Shown: piece by piece, positions 57,601 through 64,000 of the stretch
How positions within the stretch are numbered: position 1 is the first letter of the stretch
Layout: every line of letters starts with the position of its first letter
Assembly (NCBI GenBank): GCA_947579605.1
Contig: OX388319.1
Span: 15,761,447 to 15,825,446, forward strand
Origin: Athripsodes cinereus
Taxonomy: Eukaryota; Arthropoda; Insecta; Trichoptera; Leptoceridae
Direction: 5' to 3'
DNA length: 64,000 bases
Notes under the pieces: model-generated
What the model was told of the DNA's origin: nothing
The model's database searches: none
The model's input: the letters and a program-made list of their open reading frames with translations, nothing else
Made by a program: the position numbers and the translations under genes

Positions 57601-59899
57601 AATTCATTAACATTTTAAATAAATTACTACGGGCCTGTGTGAAGCCGAGGGTGAATACTAATAGTAATAATACCTACATAATAATATTTATGTGAAGTGA
57701 ATATAGAAGAAAAATATAATGGGAATGGCATTCTAATAAAATTATAATGCCACTTTAAAAACAAGGGGTGTCGAGATATGTGTAAGAATATATGAGCGTT
57801 AATTATAACTACTTTCTAGTAGGTACTACTACCTAACTTTGTTATTACGGTCTAGAGTGGAGCACGCGTTTTATAACCTATACGTAAATAAAAATATATA
57901 GATTAATTATCTACGAAAAACGTCGTAATTCTCAGTGTAATTATTAACATAATCTTTTTTACCATGAATATAAAGATAGAGTGTAAGTAATTAGAGAAGG
58001 CATATTAAAGACAAGATTGAGTGTAAGATTTTTTCAACATGATTTACTTTTCCAAGTTACTGTAATGCAGAAAAGTGTATGTGTAATTTTAATACGTGTA
58101 AATATGTTGTCGTAGACTCATTATCCTTATTACGTCGCTACCGTGACACGGGTTGGAATTAAACAGCGGTGAAGTATTCTCGAGTTTACCAACAAACATT
58201 ACACATTATATACCTATGTAACATGTAGTGGTCATAATAATCATGTATGATATTTGTCCAGACGTTTAACACAAAAGTTGTTGTCTCCATATCGTTAGTT
58301 ATCCTCCTCACTATACATTGTACTTGTCAAACGTAATTACACTGAAGTTGCTTTATGAACTTTATAAGCGATACAATAATAAAGAAATGCTACTCACTGG
58401 TTGCCATCACCTGTTCTTATTAATTATTGTCATCCATCCTACTTAAGAAGACCTGTTCATCGCTCTACTGCACGCCTGTGCTATAATATAATATATTATA
58501 TTGTGAACAAATTAATTTGTCTCAATGCAACTGTTGAGTCAAATTAATTAAACGTTTTCACATTGTTCTCCATCAACTACTAGACAAGGCAACAAAAATA
58601 AGTCAATCAATAACATTTCTATTGCACGATTTTCATTTAGTTACAATTTTTGTTCTTTGCGTAGTTTTAGATAAATTATCGGAAAACGTAATTCAAGTGC
58701 ATAAATATAATCACATAAACAATCAATGTTCAAAGGATGGATCTAAAAAATGGATAAATGTAATGAACGTACGAGTTGTTGTGCTCTTTTTATAGTGAAC
58801 AACATAATGTTATTTACTTCTTTCAATTTTTGAATTTACTCTGCACTAACTATCATACAAAACCGGCCTGAAGAACAAATTACGGATGAAACATATTGCG
58901 ATACAATTCAACAGTAGTTAGTAAGCTATCTTGAGAATATACGACTGTGCTGGTACAGTAATAATAATATAAGTGGACACAGATGCATGCAGTTAATATC
59001 GCAATAATGTCATATTATAACCAGTAATGGAAAGGAAAACATGCCGAGAAGTAATGTATGGACATTGCCTTGAAGTTCTTTCACCAACCTGTCGTTGTTC
59101 ACAATGACCAACAAAAAACACGAAACATTCACAATGCACTGCCATAATTTAATAATAAAGAGTTTAAAAAATACTCCGGACGAGATAAATTCACCGCGAT
59201 AAGCAAGTAAGTATGAGGTACAAAATAATATATTATACACCTATAAACAGCCATCGAGTCAGCTCGGAACTCGAAATATGAGAGAGTGGATCGTGCGGTA
59301 CACAGATAATGTATTTCAAATTAATAAATTGTTATTACGTTGAAAATGATAGTAGTTTTATATTGTAGGTTGAATTAAGTAGTTAATTATTATTAACCGT
59401 AGTGTACCACCGTACATGATTAATATTATAGCAGATGTATACATGATATATGATAGAAGTATAGATAATATAAAGTAGTGTAGTATAAATAAAAGTGAAC
59501 ATAATTATAGTAATGATACCATCAGATTAGTGGATAAAGAACCGGTAATAAGGAATATTATTACACGGACAGATTTATTACGATAAATTCACCATTATAA
59601 TAACTACACACTTATTAAACAAGCGTCTTGTACTGACTACTACACAAATCGTTACAAATATTTGCATTAGAATCAAAACCACCACACTGAAACTGAACAT
59701 TTTAAAACGACCGGACCTCAAAGTACCTAGTGTAATAAAAAATATTTGTTCTTTCATACACCTTTCGTACATTGAAAACAAATTGATAAAATTAAAAGAT
59801 CACTTCATGTAATTTTAAATTGAGATTTTTGTATAATATGATTTAACTACATAGTCTGAAAAGGCTTACTTACGTTCCATAAAGATGTAAACTCAAATC
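54619..59899. other. Non-coding AT-rich stretch
   Basis: No gene was recognised. The minus frame 55819-56064 (81 codons, with FTYLYLYGNERYEVVKCIW) reads somewhat like protein but has no known family or clean splice sites. A 45-codon frame at 55289-55426 is similarly unsupported. Confidence 0.5.
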
Positions 59900-60425
59900 C
59901 TCTTTACGCAACATCTTCCCCGTACTAAATTAAGGATGCCTTTGAATATATGGGGAGTCACGGTTTACTTCTGAGGTCTAACAACCAGCGCACCCTTTCA
60001 ATCCTGGTTAATGGTACAAACTTTCATCTCCAACTCTAGGAGTTCAGGGTGCTTGTTGCTGGAATAATCTCCCATCAAACCTTAGACTGACTCAAAGTCT
60101 GACGTCATTCAAGCGAGCCGTTAAAGAGAAATTGATTTCCACAAAAACAGCCTCTAAAACCTAAGCCCACTACTTCTTCCTCTCCCTCTTCCCCTTTTTG
60201 TACTTTTTTCATCATCACTTTTTAACTATTATTGTTTTACATGGGTGTATATAATTATGTATATGTGTGCTAATTTTGTAAGTTCTCAGTAGCTTTTATT
60301 ATTATAAGTTTGTTTCTTTGGGTGAATTGGAAGAAATCGCACCTTTCCGATAAACTCGCCCTCTGTATGTTGAATGTATTAAATTTGAATAAATACCTTT
60401 TATAGATTTGTTTGTAATCAATTTA
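59900..60425 (+). mobile_element. CR1/L2-like LINE 3' fragment
   Basis: In two frames it reads HGLLLRSNNQRTLSILVNGT (about 59955-60020) and then GACCWNNLPSNLRLTQSLTS and FKRAVKEKL (about 60052-60135). This is the WNSLP...FK..L ending typical of CR1/L2/I-group ORF2. The 3' UTR ends with TTGGAAGAAATCGCACCTTT, CCGATAAACTCGCCC and a TTGAATAAATACC signal. The UTR block recurs at 62075-62120. Confidence 0.7.
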
Positions 60426-62059
60426 CAGTAATGGATGAATAAATAAACAAATAAATAATATATTTGTTAGTTGGTATGTACAGATAACATATACCTACAA
60501 ATATATTTACGAAATGTACCTAATCCGCAGGTGAAGACATCTAAAACATCTACTTTGAGAGTAATAATAATAATAATATCATCAATTATAATCGATTTGA
60601 ATACTAAACCGGAATGAAGTGCGACACCTACGTAAGTGTGAAGTGTCTACAATAATACTATTATAATATAATCTAAGTATAATGAATTCATCCAATTATA
60701 ATATGTATAAATGGAACATATATTATAAATTATCCTATGTTATGTTTCATAATAATCTTGACAATATTTATTCACGATTTACATAAATAATATCGCATAT
60801 TAAAACATGATAATTCAACAAGGCAGCAGTATCAATAATAAAACTAGAATCATATATTAAATAACATTACACAGTCATTTAACATAATAATACTCTTCTT
60901 ATATAAAATACGAGCGGTGCGTCTCGATACATACAATCAATAAAATTATTATCAAAATAATATCAATAACACACAGCAACAAATAATAATGAATACACAC
61001 GATTATGCAATACATGTCTCATTACATATTAATAGTATGTTGTACATATAGTATTATCATCATATTTGTTATATTATAACGGGTGTAAACTGAGGGAGGA
61101 ATACATAACTTGTCTTGAATAAGTTTACATATTGCTTTACTGTAAGTAACACAGTCAGGTTATATTATCTTGTTTGGTTTTATAGATATTTATTTAAAAG
61201 CAAAATATAGTGTAACATATCAGAATAAAAAGGAACATGCAAAACTATTCTGCAAACCAAACTACACGAGGACCGAGACAAGAGCAAGAATGTTTACAAG
61301 TAGGTATTTATTCACAACACTTATTTATCGACAGATACATCGCATTCATAATCAACAATATCAACATTAAAATATTTCTGAGACCAACGTGCGATTCACA
61401 AAAAAAAAAAACAATTATTTACTAAACCACGGGTTAAAAGCTTTTAAATTTGATGAAATATTTCAATAACGTACACTAATTAGACAAAGTGGGTCCGTAA
61501 TAAAATAACTCAAAGATAATAATTATAAACACGTAGTATAATAGCACAACAAAGTGATATTGATAGAAACTTATTAATGTATCCATGCTAACGTTTTTAT
61601 TTTTACTATTATGTGTCATAAAAGGCGGTAATTAATTTCATAATTTAATTATATACTTTATCTAAGTTATAAAAAAGCTGTACAAATAATATATTTACAT
61701 AATCAGGATACGTATACGTTTTAGTATAAGTAGGTATTTTCAACATGTGTGTTGCTTTACATTTCGCACTTATAATAATAATCATTATTTTTTTAGTTTA
61801 TTTATAAATTTTTTTTTTCATGTATGTATGTATTATATTTACAGTATTTATTATTTATACAGTATTTATTACAGTATTTATACAGTATTTATTTATTTAT
61901 TTGTATGTATGTATTATTTATTATAGTTTATTACTATTATTATTATTTTTTAACAACTTAATAATATGTATTACATATTTTAGTTTCTATGTTCTTAAAG
62001 ACTTATTGTTATTTTTATTTTTACATATATATATATATATTTATTTTTTTCCATTTGTT
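60426..62059. other. Non-coding AT-rich stretch
   Basis: No gene was recognised. A (TA)n microsatellite lies at 62025-62040. The long plus frame at 61820-62218 is an artefact of T-rich sequence. Confidence 0.55.
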
Positions 62060-62200
62060 TATTATTCTGTTGGGTTAGTTGGAAGATATCGCGTCCCTGC
62101 GATAAACTCGCCCATTGTGCAAAATTATTCGTTTATACCATGTAACCTTATTATTTGTATCCATATATTTTGTACAATAAAGTTTGTTATTATTATTTTC
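62060..62200 (+). mobile_element. LINE 3' UTR fragment related to 59900-60425
   Basis: TTGGAAGATATCGCGTCCCT and GCGATAAACTCGCCCATTGT match the 3' UTR block at about 60330-60368. An ACAATAAAG signal and (TTA)n follow. The coding part is absent. Confidence 0.65.
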
Positions 62201-63607
62201 ATAATAATTTTATGTTAATGTAGATATACAAACAAATAAAAATGATGTATTATGTAAAATTACTGCCATAGAGAAATAACTGAAAAACATTCTTAATATC
62301 GAATACAAAAATAATGAAACGTAGACAACATTATATTAAATTTAATACATAGTGCATACTTAGATTTACATGCACATTAAATACTTGATGTAGAATGATA
62401 TTACACAATCTTATTATAATAATAATATTGTACAATCTGCTTGCACATCATAATAATAATGTTAGAAACTAATGCAATATAGAAATTACGCTTCAAATAA
62501 CACTCAGCTTCAGTGTATGTAGTACCAATTTATAATTATATCACAAAGGTTTACTACTACAATGTGCCACTATAATATAAAGTGTATTCTTCTTGTACAA
62601 CAAGAATATTGTAATATCATAACATCACGTTATACTGTATCTACACTATCCATACTGAATGATTACATAATATCATAGTCTTGTCAAGAGTTTTATTGTA
62701 GTGGTGTTGTACGCTCGACATATTATTTCGGTGAAAATGTTGTCGTTTAAATGAAATGCAGAAAATTCAGTCGTGCCGGAAATGCACTATAAGCGAAAAT
62801 GTTCGCGTGAATTTACCACATGTGTTCGAATATAAAACAAACTCGAGCGTGAAATTGAGTGTAGGAATATTCCAGTGGTGATTTTACGAAAAGGCATCCA
62901 AGTGCACGAGGGGAGAGAAAGAGAGACAATACTCGTGAGCAAGTGCGACGCTGGGGAAATAACATTTACCGTATAGATTCAACCCGCAAATGTACCGACA
63001 TTTACCCAGAAAGTTGGTACGTACACGTAACACACTATAATATGCACTAGCACTAGAGGTAGCAGCAATGGCAGTCAATAGAGACTCCCAGGGGTTGATG
63101 GCTTAGTGTTTGAAATTGTGGGAACAACACTGACGAGGTATGCAGTCCATCCAACATAATAATATGTATTACAACAAGGTACACATTAGTCGAGTATGTG
63201 GGGGTATACCGATTATACAAATCCACTCACTAAACTAAACTACACATGAGGCAGTGGGGAGTAAAAAGTAATTAGCGATTTGACAGAGTGTGGTGAGCGG
63301 AGGAGATGCTATTATTATTATTATTGACTGCTTTTACATTTTATTATGTACACAGTATACAACTCAACTACTGTGCAACAGAAGGGCTTAATTTAACAAG
63401 ACGCGATAAATAACACTGCAAACGACGGTGCTATTAATAATACAAAGTGTCAAACACGGCTTCATAATACATTACACCACATACACATCAATAAAATCAT
63501 AATTATGGAATAAACAATACGCTATGAATTATTTGTATTTACATTGCAGATAACCACACTACATATGAATATCATATATGTATAATACAATGTGAATTGT
63601 TAAAATA
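62201..63607. other. Non-coding AT-rich stretch
   Basis: (ATT)n lies at 63311-63325. A slightly GC-richer part at 62870-63110 has no recognisable exon. Confidence 0.5.
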
Positions 63608-64000
63608 CAGACGTGTTCAAATTATTAGACTAGAGTTTCAAATAACCAATTTTTTGTATTTGTCTTCAAATATCTTCTTTGTTTTTATAAAAATCGTAAC
63701 AAAGTTTTATGAAATGTAAAGAACTGACATTGGGTTATATTTTAACCTATTTTCGTAATTAGCAATGCCGTATTTTTTTTACTAGAGCGTTGGCAACATT
63801 GGAAGACATGGAAATTCACGATTTTGTCATTTAGTAACAAAGCGTTCCAGCAGTTGCGTGGACGTCCTCTCGAGGTATTTTTACATTTTTTTTTTATTTT
63901 TATGTTTAAATCTCTTCAATAATAAGTATTCTTGTAGATTTTTATCAAAAGATGTTTATTTAATTATAATTATTTTTTCAAGATATTGTTTTTTTAAATT
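63608..64000 (+). mobile_element. Possible Tc1/mariner-like terminus running off the window
   Basis: After a TA at 63606-63607 the sequence reads CAGACGTGTTCAAATTATTA then GACTA. This resembles Tc1-type terminal repeats (CAGNNGTGTTCAAANTATTAGAC). No transposase is seen before the window ends, and the second terminus is outside, so this rests on one end only. Confidence 0.4.

Noticed and set aside
61820..62218. 132-codon hydrophobic frame
   Set aside because: It is produced by T-rich and (TA)n sequence, and it overlaps a LINE 3' UTR.

Overview
This window reads as nuclear DNA of an arthropod, most likely an insect and perhaps a hemipteran. It is very AT-rich and full of short microsatellites and GTAGGTAC-like motifs. 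It has no operon-like gene packing, and nearly everything recognisable is a eukaryotic transposable element: non-LTR retrotransposons, SINEs, hAT-like and pogo-like DNA elements, and hairpin MITEs. The insect call rests on the flavour of the repeats and is an inference. No virus, CRISPR array, rRNA or intact tRNA gene was seen.

Only one host coding segment is supported: a GC-rich, spliced-looking internal exon on the minus strand at 18060-18278. It is 219 bp (73 codons), phase 0 at both ends, with a good acceptor and donor, and it encodes a Gly/Ala/Pro-rich stretch with a PPPPY motif. The simplest reading is that most of the 64 kb is intron or flank of a large minus-strand gene that has collected repeats.

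Layout. 36-3080 is a degraded Jockey-like retrotransposon interrupted by a 298-bp fragment of a second LINE with a 5-bp target duplication. 3180-3305 looks like a hAT end. 5397-10430 is a young tandem duplication that contains a minus-strand LINE; one duplicate later lost 1.3 kb. 10780-11010 is a solo 3' end of the Jockey-like family. 11566-11914 and 14010-14512 are hAT-like elements, the second with a perfect 8-bp target duplication. 18060-18278 is the exon. 18648-18904 and 20813-21060 are two young SINE copies with exact 12-bp target duplications; six older copies or fragments are scattered elsewhere. 25170-25735 holds a tRNA-derived SINE and a LINE 3' fragment. 25881-26084 and 26752-27023 are long inverted repeats. 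30160-31745 is a 5'-truncated L2/CR1-like LINE with an open reverse-transcriptase frame. 44058-44461 is a 134-bp x3 tandem repeat and 48893-49236 an 84-bp x4 tandem repeat. 50823-52042 is a broken gene flanked by repeated 21-bp motifs, probably a DNA transposon. 52651-53360 and 53366-54346 are two DNA elements back to back, the second carrying a nested hairpin MITE. 59900-60420 and 62060-62200 are two related LINE 3' ends. A Tc1-like terminus begins at 63608 and runs off the window.

How parts relate. The LINEs at 7457-10430 and 25427-25735 end in a short block (TCTGCCTACCC, a CCC/GGG stem, GCGTGATGGTAT, then a short tandem repeat), and their ORF stop codon lies inside it. The main SINE family ends in nearly the same block followed by (TAG)n. 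This suggests that the SINE is mobilised by that LINE's enzyme through the shared tail. The long stretches between these features are AT-rich DNA in which I could recognise no gene.
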